A stretch of 64,000 bases of DNA from an uncultured Collinsella sp. (GCA_900758375.1 CAAERJ010000060.1:1-64000); one strand, 5' to 3'. Counted from the stretch's first letter, positions 50,818 to 60,074 are shown. The notes: generated by a model from the letters alone, not told the origin. A program made the numbers and translations.

Positions 50818-52677
50818 TCACTGGGCGAATTGGCTGCGGTAGAGTTCGGCGTAGAAGCCGCCTGCCGCCAACAGCTCGTCGTGCGTGCCGCGCTCGATAA
50901 TCTGGCCGTCGCGCATTACCAGAATGCAGTCGGCGTTGCGGATCGTCGACAGGCGGTGCGCCACCACAAAGCTTGTGCGGCCGGCCATAAGCTCGTCGAA
51001 TGCCGCCTGCACCTGTAGCTCGGTGCGCGTATCGATACTCGAAGTCGCCTCGTCCAGCAGCAAGATAGCCGGGTCGGTGAGCATGACGCGCGCAATGCAC
51101 AGCAGCTGCTTTTGGCCCTGGCTAAACGTGCCGCCGTCCTCGCCAATCACCGTGTCGTAGCCTTTCGGCAGCTGCACGATAAACTTGTGCGCGTGCGCGC
51201 GCTTGGCGGCTTCGATAACCTGCTCGCGCGTGGCTCCTGGGCAACCGTAGGCGATGTTTTCCGCCACCGTGCCCTCGAACAGCCAAGTGTCCTGCAGCAC
51301 CATGCCAAAGGCACGACGCAGGCTCGAGCGCGTGTAATCGCGCGAAGCCTTGCCATCGACCGCGATGCGGCCGGCATCGATATCGTAAAAACGCAGCAGC
51401 AGATTGATGAGCGTTGTCTTTCCGCAGCCCGTGGGGCCGACCAGAGCAAAACGCATGCCGGGCTTGGCATCGATGCAGATATCCTGCAACAGCTTTCGGT
51501 CGGGCACATAGCTAAAGTCCACGTGCTCAAAAGTCACCTCGCCACGCGGGGCAGCAAGTTCCACGGCATCTGGCGCATCGGGCTCCTGCTCGCGGGCATC
51601 GAGCAGCGCAAACATACGGCGCGCCGAGGCGTACGCGGTCTGGATCTGCGTGATGACGTTCGTGACCTCGTTGAACGGCTTGGTGTACTGGTTGGCGTAG
51701 GACAGGAAAATCTGCACGCCGCCCACCGTGAGCGCCGCAGGCACGCCCGTGATCACGCCCACGCAGCCGATCACGGCGACCACGGCATAGATGATGTTGT
51801 TGATAAAGCGCGTACCGGGGTTAGAAAGCGAACCCATAAACTGCGCGCGCTCGCCCGCCGTATAGAGCTCGGCGTTGAGGACGTCGAAGCGCTGCTGAGC
51901 GTGCGGGCCGTAGGCGAAGGCGTCCACGAGCTTTTGCTCACCCACATACTCCTCGATATGACCGCCGAGTTGGCCCTGGATGCGCTGTTGAGCAGTGAAG
52001 CTCTTATTGGAAAGCTTGGCGATGGCACCGGCCGCAAAGATGGAAAGCGGCGTGACGAGCACCACCACGAGCGTCATGGTCAGGTTAATGGAGAGCATAA
52101 ACGCGAGCGTGCCAACGATGGTGATAACGCCGGTGAAAAGCTGGGTAAAGCCCTGCAGCAGACCGTCGCCCACCTGATCGACGTCGTTGACCACGCGGCT
52201 CATAAGGTCGCCGTGGGCATGGCTGTCGATAAAGCTGAGCGGCATGCGGCTGAGCTTATCGCTCGCCTCCACGCGCATGTCGCGCACCGTTTCGTAGGAC
52301 AAACGGTTGACGCAGTAGCCCTGCAGCCACTGGAAGGCCGCCGCGCCCACCACGACAATCGCGAGCTTGGTAACGAGCGGCAGCAGCGCGTCAAAGTCCA
52401 CCTGCCCGGCGGCGACGATCAGGTCGATGCCCTCGCCGATGAGGATGGGCGTATAGAGTTGCAGGATCACCGAGATGGCGGCGCTCACAAACGACGCCGT
52501 AAACGAAATGCGATGCGGACGGACGTAGCCCAGCAGGCGGCGAGTCACCGCGCCCACGGGATAGCGCTCGGGGTCGCCGGGCTGATGCGGACCGTCACCC
52601 AAGTCGTTGAGGCTATCGTTGCCGGACACGTTGGCCGTCATCGTGGCGACCGAACCGGAAGAAGTATACGGATTCAT
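50818..52677 (-). CDS. ABC exporter subunit with canonical ATP site (second pair)
   Basis: 619 aa, starts directly after the stop of its partner with GGAGGG eight bases upstream. N-terminal Gly/Ser/Asp-rich region, six membrane helices (about residues 55-340), then the ATPase: Walker A VGPTGCGKTT, signature FSQGQ, Walker B LLLDEATSSID with catalytic Glu, H-loop FVVAHRLST. It is the catalytic half of a heterodimeric exporter with the next gene. No regulator is adjacent. Substrate unknown. Confidence 0.9.
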   Translation of the reverse strand: MNPYTSSGSVATMTANVSGNDSLNDLGDGPHQPGDPERYPVGAVTRRLLGYVRPHRISFTASFVSAAISVILQLYTPILIGEGIDLIVAAGQVDFDALLPLVTKLAIVVVGAAAFQWLQGYCVNRLSYETVRDMRVEASDKLSRMPLSFIDSHAHGDLMSRVVNDVDQVGDGLLQGFTQLFTGVITIVGTLAFMLSINLTMTLVVVLVTPLSIFAAGAIAKLSNKSFTAQQRIQGQLGGHIEEYVGEQKLVDAFAYGPHAQQRFDVLNAELYTAGERAQFMGSLSNPGTRFINNIIYAVVAVIGCVGVITGVPAALTVGGVQIFLSYANQYTKPFNEVTNVITQIQTAYASARRMFALLDAREQEPDAPDAVELAAPRGEVTFEHVDFSYVPDRKLLQDICIDAKPGMRFALVGPTGCGKTTLINLLLRFYDIDAGRIAVDGKASRDYTRSSLRRAFGMVLQDTWLFEGTVAENIAYGCPGATREQVIEAAKRAHAHKFIVQLPKGYDTVIGEDGGTFSQGQKQLLCIARVMLTDPAILLLDEATSSIDTRTELQVQAAFDELMAGRTSFVVAHRLSTIRNADCILVMRDGQIIERGTHDELLAAGGFYAELYRSQFAQ

Positions 52678-54552
52678 TTAGCAGCCCTCCTTTGCGCAAG
52701 TGGATGCCGGGGCAGCCGGGGCGAACGCGGGACTTGGGACGGACGTGGGCGTCGCGCTCCCCTGCTGGCCCTCGAGCTCCTCGCGGCGAAGCTGCGACTG
52801 GCAGATTTCGCGGTAGAGCTGGCAGGTCGCGTACAGCTCGTCGTGCGTACCCAGGCCCGCGACCGAGCCGTGGTCGAGCACGCAGATCATGTCGGCATCG
52901 CGCACGGTCGAGACGCGCTGGCTCACGATCACCGTGGTCAGCGGGAGCCCGCCCGCGGCGGCACCGCATGCGCTGCGCTCGCGGATGGCATGGCGAAGCG
53001 CCGCGTCGGTCTTAAAGTCGAGCGCCGAGGCGGAATCATCCATGATCAGGATCTGCGGCGAGCCCACCAGGGCACGCGCAATGGTCAGGCGCTGACGTTG
53101 GCCACCGCTAAAGTTCTTGCCGCCCGCCTCGACCGGGGCGTCGAGTCCATACGGCTTGTTGCGCACGAACTCGCCGGCCTGCGCCATTTCGAGCGCCGCC
53201 CACAGTTCCTCATCGGTTGCCGACTCGTCGCGCCAGGTTAGGTTGCTGCGGATCGTGCCACTCACGAGCGACGCGCGCTGCGGTACGGTCGCGACCACAT
53301 GGCGCAGCTGATCGAGCGGCCAGGCGCGCACGTCGGCACCCATTACGCTCACGCGGCCGGTGCTCGCATCGTACAGGCGCGGGATGAGCGAGACGAGCGT
53401 CGACTTACCGCTGCCCGTGCCGCCGATAATGCCGAGGGTTTTGCCCACCGGCAGCTCCAAGGTCACGTCATTGACGGCGTTGGCAGCGCCGGCGCCAAAA
53501 GAAAAGCTCGCATGGCTCAAGCTCAGCGCCGGGACCGGAACAGCGCCACCCGCCAGTTCGCCCGGCTCGGGCAGCGCAACCGGCTGGTTGCCCTCGTCGG
53601 TAATGCTCGGCACGCAATTGAGCACCTCGTTGAGACGCGACGCACTGGCGCTCGCCTTGGTAAAGACCACGACCAGGTTGGCGACATACACGATGGAGGT
53701 CAGGGTCTGCGTCATGTAGTTGACGAACGCCATGACCTGGCCCTGCGTAAGCTCGCCCACGTTGACCTGGATGCCGCCCACCCACAGGATGGCGCACACG
53801 CCCAGGTTCATCACAAGAAACGTGACGGGATTAAGGATTGACGAGAGCTTGCCCACCGCGATGGCGGTATTGGCCTGGTCATCGGCGGCTTGGGCAAAAC
53901 GCTCGCGCTCGTGGTCCTCACGCACAAAGGCGCGAACAACGCGGGCACCCGAAAGCCCCTCGCGGCAGATAAGCGCGATGCGGTCGAGCTTTGCCTGCAG
54001 CTGCCTGTAATACGGAATGCAGCGCACCATGACAAACCAAAACACCAGGCCGATGGCGGGCGTGCAAATCAAAAAGATCATGCCGAGCTTAAGGTCGATG
54101 GCAAGGGCCGCGCACATAGAGCCCACCGCCAAGAAGGGCCAGCGGATGAGCATGCGCACGCCCAGCGCCACGGCAAGCTGCACCTGGTTGACGTCGTTGG
54201 TGATGCGGGTAATAAGCGACGGCGTGCCAAAGCGGTCGAGTTCGGCATAGCTCAGTTTGTTGATGTGCTCGTAGAGCGCGCCGCGAATGTCGGTGCCCAT
54301 GCCCTGCGAGGTGAGCGCCGCCATCTTTTGGCAGACAAGCGTAAACGAGATGCCGATCACAGCCATGGCGCCAAGCACCATACCGTAGTGGATAACGGCG
54401 TTCACGTCGTGCGCCCCAATGCCCTTATCGATCATCTGGGCAATCACCAGCGGCGTCAGCAGGTCAAAGATAACTTCGATCAGCTTGCACGCAGGGCCGA
54501 TCACCATATATCGGCGAAACTTACCACCAAAACGCCTGAGCAGCTCAATCAT
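52678..54552 (-). CDS. ABC exporter subunit with degenerate ATP site (second pair)
   Basis: 624 aa from the ATG at 54552 (AGGGAG nine bases upstream); a TTG eleven codons earlier is less likely. Six membrane helices, then Walker A GGTGSGKST, signature FSGGQ, Walker B LIMDDSASALD (Asp for catalytic Glu) and H-loop VIVSQRVST (Gln for His). These changes mark the non-catalytic site of a heterodimeric exporter. An Ala/Pro-rich tail (SPAFAPAAPAST) ends in Cys. Co-transcribed with and upstream of the canonical subunit. Confidence 0.9.
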   Translation of the reverse strand: MIELLRRFGGKFRRYMVIGPACKLIEVIFDLLTPLVIAQMIDKGIGAHDVNAVIHYGMVLGAMAVIGISFTLVCQKMAALTSQGMGTDIRGALYEHINKLSYAELDRFGTPSLITRITNDVNQVQLAVALGVRMLIRWPFLAVGSMCAALAIDLKLGMIFLICTPAIGLVFWFVMVRCIPYYRQLQAKLDRIALICREGLSGARVVRAFVREDHERERFAQAADDQANTAIAVGKLSSILNPVTFLVMNLGVCAILWVGGIQVNVGELTQGQVMAFVNYMTQTLTSIVYVANLVVVFTKASASASRLNEVLNCVPSITDEGNQPVALPEPGELAGGAVPVPALSLSHASFSFGAGAANAVNDVTLELPVGKTLGIIGGTGSGKSTLVSLIPRLYDASTGRVSVMGADVRAWPLDQLRHVVATVPQRASLVSGTIRSNLTWRDESATDEELWAALEMAQAGEFVRNKPYGLDAPVEAGGKNFSGGQRQRLTIARALVGSPQILIMDDSASALDFKTDAALRHAIRERSACGAAAGGLPLTTVIVSQRVSTVRDADMICVLDHGSVAGLGTHDELYATCQLYREICQSQLRREELEGQQGSATPTSVPSPAFAPAAPASTCAKEGC

Positions 54553-54764
54553 GTATAGGCGCTCCCTATCATCATCTCTCTTCAATCTGATTCATGATAG
54601 TACGGAGAGCCCTGGAAATGCGTAAGCAACTCGTTACAGATGTAAGGGCGACGGTCACTAGCGCCCAAGGCATGTAGCAGCCGATGTTTTGGCAACGCCA
54701 GCGAGCGGCATAACGCCAGGGATTCAATTATCAGATAAATGTGACCCTTCAGGCGGTTTTGGTC

Positions 54765-54869
54765 GGCTACCCGTGAGTGCCGGCAGGGCGCTTGGTAGTC
54801 GAGCGATCCCGCAGGCGAAGCCGAGGACCAGCGAGACACCAAGCGCCCTGCCGGCACTCGCGGGTAGCC
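54765..54869. repeat. Long inverted-repeat element, core family A
   Basis: 32-bp arms (54765-54796 and 54838-54869, one mismatch; half GGCTACCCGTGAGTGCCGGC). Loop contains CCCGCAGGCGAAGCCGAGGACC. It begins 13 bp past the SRP RNA 3' end on the minus strand, between it and the ABC exporter start. Confidence 0.75.
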
Positions 54870-54882
54870 GCGGCACCAAAAA

Positions 54883-55000
54883 GCGCCTGCGCACTCGATG
54901 GATTCGGATGCCCGACAGAGGCTCCTTATGGCTGCTTCCTTCCGGACCTGACCAGATTCGGAACATGTCGTCATCCGAACCCATCGAACGCGCTAGGCGC
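54883..55000 (-). ncRNA. ffs: Signal recognition particle RNA, small bacterial type
   Basis: About 118 nt. On the minus strand it contains the universal domain IV sequence GGTCAGGTCCGGAAGGAAGC, and its ends pair: GCGCCTAGCGCGTTCGATGG with CCATCGAGTGCGCAGGCGC. A TTTTT run follows the 3' end. It pairs with the Ffh protein to target membrane proteins. A -35/-10 pair is found just upstream. Confidence 0.93.
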
Positions 55001-55007
55001 TCGGTAT

Positions 55008-55036
55008 ATCTTACCCGCTCCCGCCCGATGGGGCAA
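55008..55036 (-). promoter_or_regulatory. Promoter of the SRP RNA gene
   Basis: On the minus strand TTGCCC (55031-55036) and TAAGAT (55008-55013) are separated by 17 bp; the RNA begins about 8 nt downstream. Confidence 0.75.
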
Positions 55037-55074
55037 GGTAGCTAATTTGGGACAGGGCCAAAAGACCACTTTTG

Positions 55075-55139
55075 AGTTGCGGTGGAATAGTTCCTGTTTT
55101 ACGACCCAAGGCCAAAACAGGAACTATTCCACCGCAACT
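55075..55139. repeat. Intergenic palindrome, AGTTGCGGTGG family
   Basis: Perfect 26-bp arms (55075-55100 and 55114-55139; half AGTTGCGGTGGAATAGTTCC) with a 13-nt loop. Outer part and right flank (ACTTATAGGGAG) match the IS3-interrupted copy at 28079/31741. It ends 16 bp before the TadA-glycerate kinase stop codon. Confidence 0.85.
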
Positions 55140-55155
55140 TATAGGGAGTTGGATT

Positions 55156-56937
55156 TTAGAGGCGGGCGAGGTCGTAGGATCGGGCGGCGGCTTCACCGGC
55201 GCAGATGAGGTTGGTTGTGGCTTCCTGGGGGTCGAGCGCTTGGTCAAGGGGCATGGGTCTGCGACAGACCGGCAAAACTAAGTCGACACCCTGCCCATAC
55301 ACCGCACCCAGGTTGTCGGCACGACCGCCCACGACGGCAACAACCGGCTTGCCATAGCGCTTCGCACGGCGGGCCACGCCCACCGGCGCCTTTCCGGCAG
55401 CGGATTGCTCGTCCATATTGCCCTCGCCCGTTATGACCAGGTCGACATCGCGCACGCGCTCGTCAAACCCAATCAGATCGAGCACCGTCTCCACGCCCGA
55501 ACGCAGCTCCGCCCCGAGCGCTAGCAGCGCGGCGCCCAGGCCGCCGGCGGCACCGGCACCGGGCACACCGAGCACCGAGCCAAATGTCCGTGCACCCTCG
55601 AGCACGCGCAACAGTCCCTGAGCCCGCGCCCCGATAATCGCCGCATCGAGCAGGCGGCCGTAACCGACCATCCAGCTGTCGTACCTGCGCAGCGCCTCAG
55701 CGTCATCCGTCGGCAGACCCTTCTGCCCACCGAACACTGTCAGCGCGCCGCGACGCCCCACGAGCGGATTCTCGACATCGGAAAGCACCACGACACGCGC
55801 GCCATTCAGCGCCCGAAGCGCCGGTACCAAATCGATACTCGCCACGTATTCAAGGCCCGCGAGACCGGGGGCGATATTGCAGCCACACTCATCGACAAGG
55901 TGGGCGCCCAACGCTTGCAGCATGCCGGCGCCGCCATCGTTGGTGGCACTGCCGCCCAAACCAATATAGATCGTCTTTACCCCGGCACGAACCGCACGGA
56001 GCATCAGCTCGCCCACGCCATAGGTTGTGGCCGCCAACGCCGCCGACTCCGTGCAGGACGAATACCCAATACCCGCCGCCTCGGCCATCTCAATTACAGC
56101 CGACTCGCGCTCGCCGTCCACTAACATCCGGGCAGGCACACGCTCGCCAAAGGGGCCTGTAACCTCGTAGGTCACAATCTCACCGCCGCAGGCGGCAACT
56201 GCATCGAGCGTTCCCTCACCACCATCTGCCAGCGGCAATGCGCACACCTCGGCATCTGGCCACACACGGCGTATGCCCTCGGCAACCGCCGCCTCCGCCT
56301 GCGCGCTCGAAACGCTACCCTTAAAGGAGTCGATCGCCAACAGCACACGGCGGGGCCGGCGGCACGCGGGACCAAAATCGACCGCCTCAACGTCAATATC
56401 TTCGGCACACGCGAGCGCCTCGGCATGAGCGGCATGCGCCTCAAGATCGGTCCCACAACCGCAGCCAGCGCCATCGGCGCCACGCAGCCCACTAAAATAG
56501 TCGCTCAGCATCTCGCGGCACTCGCCTGCCAGCACGCCGGCGGTCACATTAAATCGATGGTTCAGGCGCGAATCGACATTGAGGTCGTACAGCGAACCCA
56601 GCGCGCCCGCCTTGGCATCAGTCGCGCCATACACGCAGCGCCCCACGCGCGCGTTGACCATAAGCCCCGCACACATGCAGCAGGGCTCGAGCGTCACGTA
56701 GACCGTGCAATCGGAAAGGCGCCAACGACCGAGCAACCGAGCGGCAGCGCACAGGGCCGAAAACTCGGCATGCGCCGCAGGGTCCTGGTCGAGTTCTCGG
56801 CGATTATGCGCCCTCGCGACAATCTCGCCCGCGCGCACTACCACGGCGCCAATCGGTACCTCGCCCACCGCAGCGGCGGCGCGCGCCTCGGCCAGCGCCT
56901 CGCGCATGAACTTCTCGTCGATTTCGGTGCTCGTCAT
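55156..56937 (-). CDS. Fused tRNA adenosine deaminase (TadA) and glycerate kinase
   Basis: 593 aa from the ATG at 56937 (GGGAAGG upstream); the frame from 56988 enters the tRNA gene promoter. Residues about 1-155 are a complete TadA: AHAEFSAL (zinc His and catalytic Glu) and LEPCCMCAGL (two zinc Cys); TadA makes inosine at tRNA-Arg position 34. A Cys/Ala-rich linker (about 155-200) leads to a complete GlxK-type glycerate kinase (about 200-590): VLLAIDSFKGSVSS, LADGGEGTLDAV, GLGGSATNDGGAGML, VLSDVENPLVGRRGA and ITGEGNMDEQS. It phosphorylates glycerate for glycolysis. The two halves have no obvious common role. No stop, frameshift or internal ribosome site separates them. Confidence 0.93.
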   Translation of the reverse strand: MTSTEIDEKFMREALAEARAAAAVGEVPIGAVVVRAGEIVARAHNRRELDQDPAAHAEFSALCAAARLLGRWRLSDCTVYVTLEPCCMCAGLMVNARVGRCVYGATDAKAGALGSLYDLNVDSRLNHRFNVTAGVLAGECREMLSDYFSGLRGADGAGCGCGTDLEAHAAHAEALACAEDIDVEAVDFGPACRRPRRVLLAIDSFKGSVSSAQAEAAVAEGIRRVWPDAEVCALPLADGGEGTLDAVAACGGEIVTYEVTGPFGERVPARMLVDGERESAVIEMAEAAGIGYSSCTESAALAATTYGVGELMLRAVRAGVKTIYIGLGGSATNDGGAGMLQALGAHLVDECGCNIAPGLAGLEYVASIDLVPALRALNGARVVVLSDVENPLVGRRGALTVFGGQKGLPTDDAEALRRYDSWMVGYGRLLDAAIIGARAQGLLRVLEGARTFGSVLGVPGAGAAGGLGAALLALGAELRSGVETVLDLIGFDERVRDVDLVITGEGNMDEQSAAGKAPVGVARRAKRYGKPVVAVVGGRADNLGAVYGQGVDLVLPVCRRPMPLDQALDPQEATTNLICAGEAAARSYDLARL

Positions 56938-56972
56938 CGTTCGCCTTCCCTGTTGCAAATTCAAAACGATGC

Positions 56973-56978
56973 TATCAT
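56973..56978 (+). promoter_or_regulatory. Extended -10 element of the tRNA-Ser gene
   Basis: TGCTATCAT gives an extended -10 (TATCAT at 56973-56978), 11 bp before the mature tRNA start. The -35 is weak. Confidence 0.5.
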
Positions 56979-56988
56979 TACGACTCAC

Positions 56989-57078
56989 GGAGAGATGGCA
57001 GAGCGGTTGAATGCGGCGGTCTTGAAAACCGTTGAGCGCGAGAGCGTTCCGGGGGTTCGAATCCCCCTCTCTCCGCCA
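56989..57078 (+). tRNA. tRNA-Ser (anticodon UGA)
   Basis: 90 nt with encoded CCA. Acceptor arm GGAGAGA/TCTCTCC, anticodon loop CTTGAAA reading UGA, a long variable arm (GAGCGCGAGAGCGTTC region) typical of class II tRNAs, and T-loop GGTTCGAATCC. Immediately convergent with the TetR gene end. Confidence 0.96.
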
Positions 57079-57081
57079 CTT

Positions 57082-57666
57082 CTAGTGATTCACCGGCGTC
57101 ATGGTGCGCTCAAACAGCGCATCAACCACGTCGGCCATCTCGGGTCGACGCTCAAGATCGTGACCCGACTCCCACCAATTTGTGAACAGTCGAATAATGC
57201 CACCGGCGATAAACTCCGATGTTGTCTCGAGCGAAACGGGCGCCAGGGCATCCTCGGCAAGCACGTTCATCACACGCTCGCGAATGGAGCGGGCAATGCG
57301 GTCGCAAATAACGTTGGTCAACATGCCCGACATGCTGCTTGCCAAAATGTTATCCATGAGCTGCTCGTGCGCCAAAATCAAATCCATGGCATCGTCCAAA
57401 ATCGCGTGTCGAAGCGCGCGCACGTCCTCGGCAGACACTGCGCCGGCCTCATCGGGCTGTTTTTGCGGCAAGCCCGTCATAAGCTCATCGATATAAAAGG
57501 CAAAGTAATCGTTTTTATCGCGAAAGTGCTTATAGAACGTCGTGCGACGAATCAGGGCACGGTCGCAAAGCATAGCAACCGTCAAATCCTCAAACCGATG
57601 CTCTTCCAAAAGCTCGGTAAAGGCATCGAACAGGGCACGATAGGTTTTCTTTATGCGAAGGTCCAT
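57082..57666 (-). CDS. TetR-family transcriptional regulator
   Basis: 194 aa from the ATG at 57666 with GAGG upstream; longer frames lack a better site. N-terminal helix-turn-helix: LLEEHRFEDLTVAMLCDRAL followed by IRRTTFYKHFRDKNDYFAFY, the TetR signature with FYKHF. The C-terminal ligand domain is helical and of the short TetR_C type (FTNWWESGHDLE near the end). Divergent from LemA, so LemA or its own gene could be the target. Ligand unknown. Confidence 0.88.
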   Translation of the reverse strand: MDLRIKKTYRALFDAFTELLEEHRFEDLTVAMLCDRALIRRTTFYKHFRDKNDYFAFYIDELMTGLPQKQPDEAGAVSAEDVRALRHAILDDAMDLILAHEQLMDNILASSMSGMLTNVICDRIARSIRERVMNVLAEDALAPVSLETTSEFIAGGIIRLFTNWWESGHDLERRPEMADVVDALFERTMTPVNH

Positions 57667-57877
57667 CCGTATCGCCATCCTCAAGGCGTAGACAGCATTC
57701 CTTAATTTGTCGCATATCTTACACCTGTACCGCCCGTTCGATATTGGCGCCCCCTCCCTGGTTGAAACATAACGCTTACCGGAAAGTTCGGCACCGCCAA
57801 AGGTTGCGGGTATACTAGATACGTTATACCAACAACGGCAGGCGCAAAACGCCGCTGCCATTCGAAACGGAGACATC

Positions 57878-58429
57878 ATGCTTCCCGTCATCATCGGTAT
57901 CGTTGTTGTCGTTGTGATCGCCAGCGCCATCGCCGGCATCTACAACAACATGGTCACCAAGCGCAATCGCATCGATAACGCCTGGCAGAACATCGACACG
58001 CAGCTGCAGCGCCGCAACGACCTGATCCCTAACCTGGTCGAGACCGTCAAGGGCTACGCCAAGCACGAGCAGGACACGCTCGCCGCCGTGGTCAACGCGC
58101 GCAACGCCGCCGTGAGCGCCACCACCCCCGAGGCCAAGATGGAAGCGGACAACGTGCTGACCGGTGCGCTGCGCCAGCTCTTTGCCGTCGCCGAGGCCTA
58201 CCCCGACCTTAAGGCGAACGCCAACTTCACGCAGCTCCAGGCCGCGCTCGAGGACACCGAGAACAAGGTGAGCTACGCGCGCCAAAGCTACAACGACTGC
58301 GTGCTCAGCTACAACAACGCCATCCAGACGTTCCCGGCTGTTATCTTTGCCGGCATCTTCCAGTTTAAGGAACGCCAGGGCTTCGAGGCCGCCGAGGCCG
58401 CCCGCCAGGCACCAACCGTCAAGTTCTAA
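57878..58429 (+). CDS. LemA-family protein
   Basis: 183 aa. One N-terminal membrane helix (VIIGIVVVVVIASAIAGIY), then a four-helix bundle with the family phrase RNRIDNAWQNIDTQLQRRND and LIPNLVETVKGYAKHE, and the C-terminal YNDCVLSYNNAIQTFP. LemA proteins are exposed membrane helical-bundle proteins of unclear role, sometimes tied to signalling or antigen display. A terminator follows at 58470. Confidence 0.95.
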   Translation: MLPVIIGIVVVVVIASAIAGIYNNMVTKRNRIDNAWQNIDTQLQRRNDLIPNLVETVKGYAKHEQDTLAAVVNARNAAVSATTPEAKMEADNVLTGALRQLFAVAEAYPDLKANANFTQLQAALEDTENKVSYARQSYNDCVLSYNNAIQTFPAVIFAGIFQFKERQGFEAAEAARQAPTVKF

Positions 58430-58469
58430 CAATCACGGCCGAGTCTTAAGCCAGTTCATCAACCCTTTG

Positions 58470-58499
58470 GGGTCCAAGGCACAAACCTTGGGCCCTTTT
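58470..58499 (+). terminator. Terminator after lemA
   Basis: GGGTCCAAGG/CCTTGGGCCC stem with loop CACAAA and TTTTC tail. Confidence 0.85.
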
Positions 58500-58532
58500 C
58501 TTATCCACGCACAACGCGCGACCAAACAAAAA

Positions 58533-58553
58533 GCGCGGCCTAAAAGGCCGCGC
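58533..58553 (-). terminator. Terminator for ilvE, minus strand
   Basis: GCGCGGCC/GGCCGCGC hairpin with TTTTTGTTTGG on the minus strand. It lies beyond the palindromic element at 58607 relative to ilvE. Confidence 0.8.
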
Positions 58554-58606
58554 ACCATATTCAATTCAGCCAAGTAATCCCCTGTCGCGACAGCGCCGAG
58601 CCGCAG

Positions 58607-58731
58607 GGCAGAGCGCAAGTTCCCTCCCAGCGCACTCCGCAGGACGCAAGAAGCCCTCGCCGCACGAAGTGCGCAGCGAGGACTTCTTGCATGTCCGAGG
58701 ACGCGCTGGGAGGGAACTTGCTCTCTGCCCG
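58607..58731. repeat. Long inverted-repeat element, core family A
   Basis: 28-bp arms (58607-58634 and 58704-58731, one mismatch; half GGGCAGAGCGCAAGTTCCCT) plus an inner stem GCAAGAAG/CTTCTTGC and loop CCTCGCCGCACGAAGTGCGC. It lies 30 bp after the ilvE stop on the convergent side with lemA. Confidence 0.78.
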
Positions 58732-58760
58732 GACGTGCTCGCCAAGAGCTGTAAGGCAGC

Positions 58761-59813
58761 TTACGCCACGGTGTAAACCCAGTTGTGCTTATCCTCAACA
58801 GCACCAGACTGGATGCCCGTCAGGGTCTCGCGGAGCTTCTTCATCACAGGACCGATCTCGGTGTAGCCAGCCGGGAAGGTCACGGTCTCATCGGCACCAT
58901 AGACCTTGTTGTCGATCTCGCCGACCGGGGAGATAACGGCAGCGGTGCCGCACAGACCGCACTCCACAAAGGTACCGGCCTTGACCTCGGCCCACTCGAC
59001 GGGACGCTGATCGACGGTCATACCCAGATCCTCGGCAACCTGAACGAGCGAACGACGGGTGATGGAGGGCAGGATGGAGTCGGTGTGCGACTGAGGAACG
59101 ACGAGGGTGCCATCCTCCTTCACGAACAGGACGTTGGCGCCACCGGTCTCCTCGACATAGGTGCGGGACTCGGAGTCGAGATACAGGTTCTCGGCATAAC
59201 CCTCGCGGTGTGCTTCCATCGTGGGCTTGAGGGACATGGCGTAGTTCAGGCCGGCCTTGATGTTGCCGGTGCCATGCGGTGCGGCGCGGTCGTACTCGGA
59301 AACGCGCAGCTTAACGGGCTTAAGGCCGCCCTTAAAGTACGGACCGACCGGAGTCACGAGAATGCGGAACGTGTACTCAGGAGCGGGAGCCACGCCAATC
59401 ACGTCACCGGAGCCGATCATAAACGGGCGCACGTACAGGGTCGCGCCGGAGCCAAAGGGCGGAACCCAGGCGGCGTTGGCAGAAACGACCTGCTTGACGG
59501 CCTCAACAAACTTGTCCTTGGGGAACGGGGGCATCTCGAGGCGCTGGGCAGAGTTATACATGCGCTCGGCGTTCATGTCGGGACGGAAGCAGACGATGCT
59601 GCCGTCCTCGGCGGTGTAGGCCTTCAGGCCCTCAAAGACCTCCTGGCAATAATGGAAGATGCCGCCGCACTCGGAGACATGCAAGGTGTGGTCGGTGGTC
59701 AGGCCGCCCTCGTCCCACTCGCCGTCCTTCCAATGAGCCTCGTAGCTGTAATCGGTCTTCATGTAGCCAAAGCCGAGGCTACCCCAATCGATATCCTTCT
59801 TCTCGACAGTCAT
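58761..59813 (-). CDS. ilvE: Branched-chain amino acid aminotransferase
   Basis: 350 aa from the ATG at 59813 with AAGGAG seven bases upstream; the 50-residue upstream extension is Arg-rich and has no start signal. Class IV PLP enzyme that interconverts Leu, Ile and Val with their keto acids. FEGLKAYTAEDG near residue 70, the Schiff-base Lys in GTGNIKAGLNYAMS near residue 188, YVEETGGANVLFV and the FVECGLCGTAAVISPVGEI cofactor loop are the family blocks. Length and pattern match the BCAT type II group. No ilv genes are next to it. Confidence 0.95.
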   Translation of the reverse strand: MTVEKKDIDWGSLGFGYMKTDYSYEAHWKDGEWDEGGLTTDHTLHVSECGGIFHYCQEVFEGLKAYTAEDGSIVCFRPDMNAERMYNSAQRLEMPPFPKDKFVEAVKQVVSANAAWVPPFGSGATLYVRPFMIGSGDVIGVAPAPEYTFRILVTPVGPYFKGGLKPVKLRVSEYDRAAPHGTGNIKAGLNYAMSLKPTMEAHREGYAENLYLDSESRTYVEETGGANVLFVKEDGTLVVPQSHTDSILPSITRRSLVQVAEDLGMTVDQRPVEWAEVKAGTFVECGLCGTAAVISPVGEIDNKVYGADETVTFPAGYTEIGPVMKKLRETLTGIQSGAVEDKHNWVYTVA

Positions 59814-60042
59814 ATGTCGCTCCTTACATACACAGTTGCATACTCGCGAACTCGCACGCAAGGACCGAGGCCGACCGCGTCGCAACGTCGCACGCCCGGA
59901 GCGTAGAGCCGGACGGGACACGCGAACAGCATCGAAGCCGATGTCACGTCGATTCGCATGCACGAGATTGTACTCCGCACGCGCGTAGGATAAAACGCTT
60001 TTCTTTAACTAAGTAAAGTATTTTCATTTGACCGAAACTAAA

Positions 60043-60074
60043 GAGGCCCGCCACCGTAAACGGTGACGGGCCTC
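60043..60074 (-). terminator. Terminator after dedA
   Basis: GAGGCCCG/CGGGCCTC outer stem with inner ACCG/CGGT and TTTAGTTTC on the minus strand. Confidence 0.8.

Noticed and set aside
59814..59963. 50-residue N-terminal extension of IlvE
   Set aside because: Arg-rich, no similarity to the family, and the ATG at 59813 has a consensus ribosome site.
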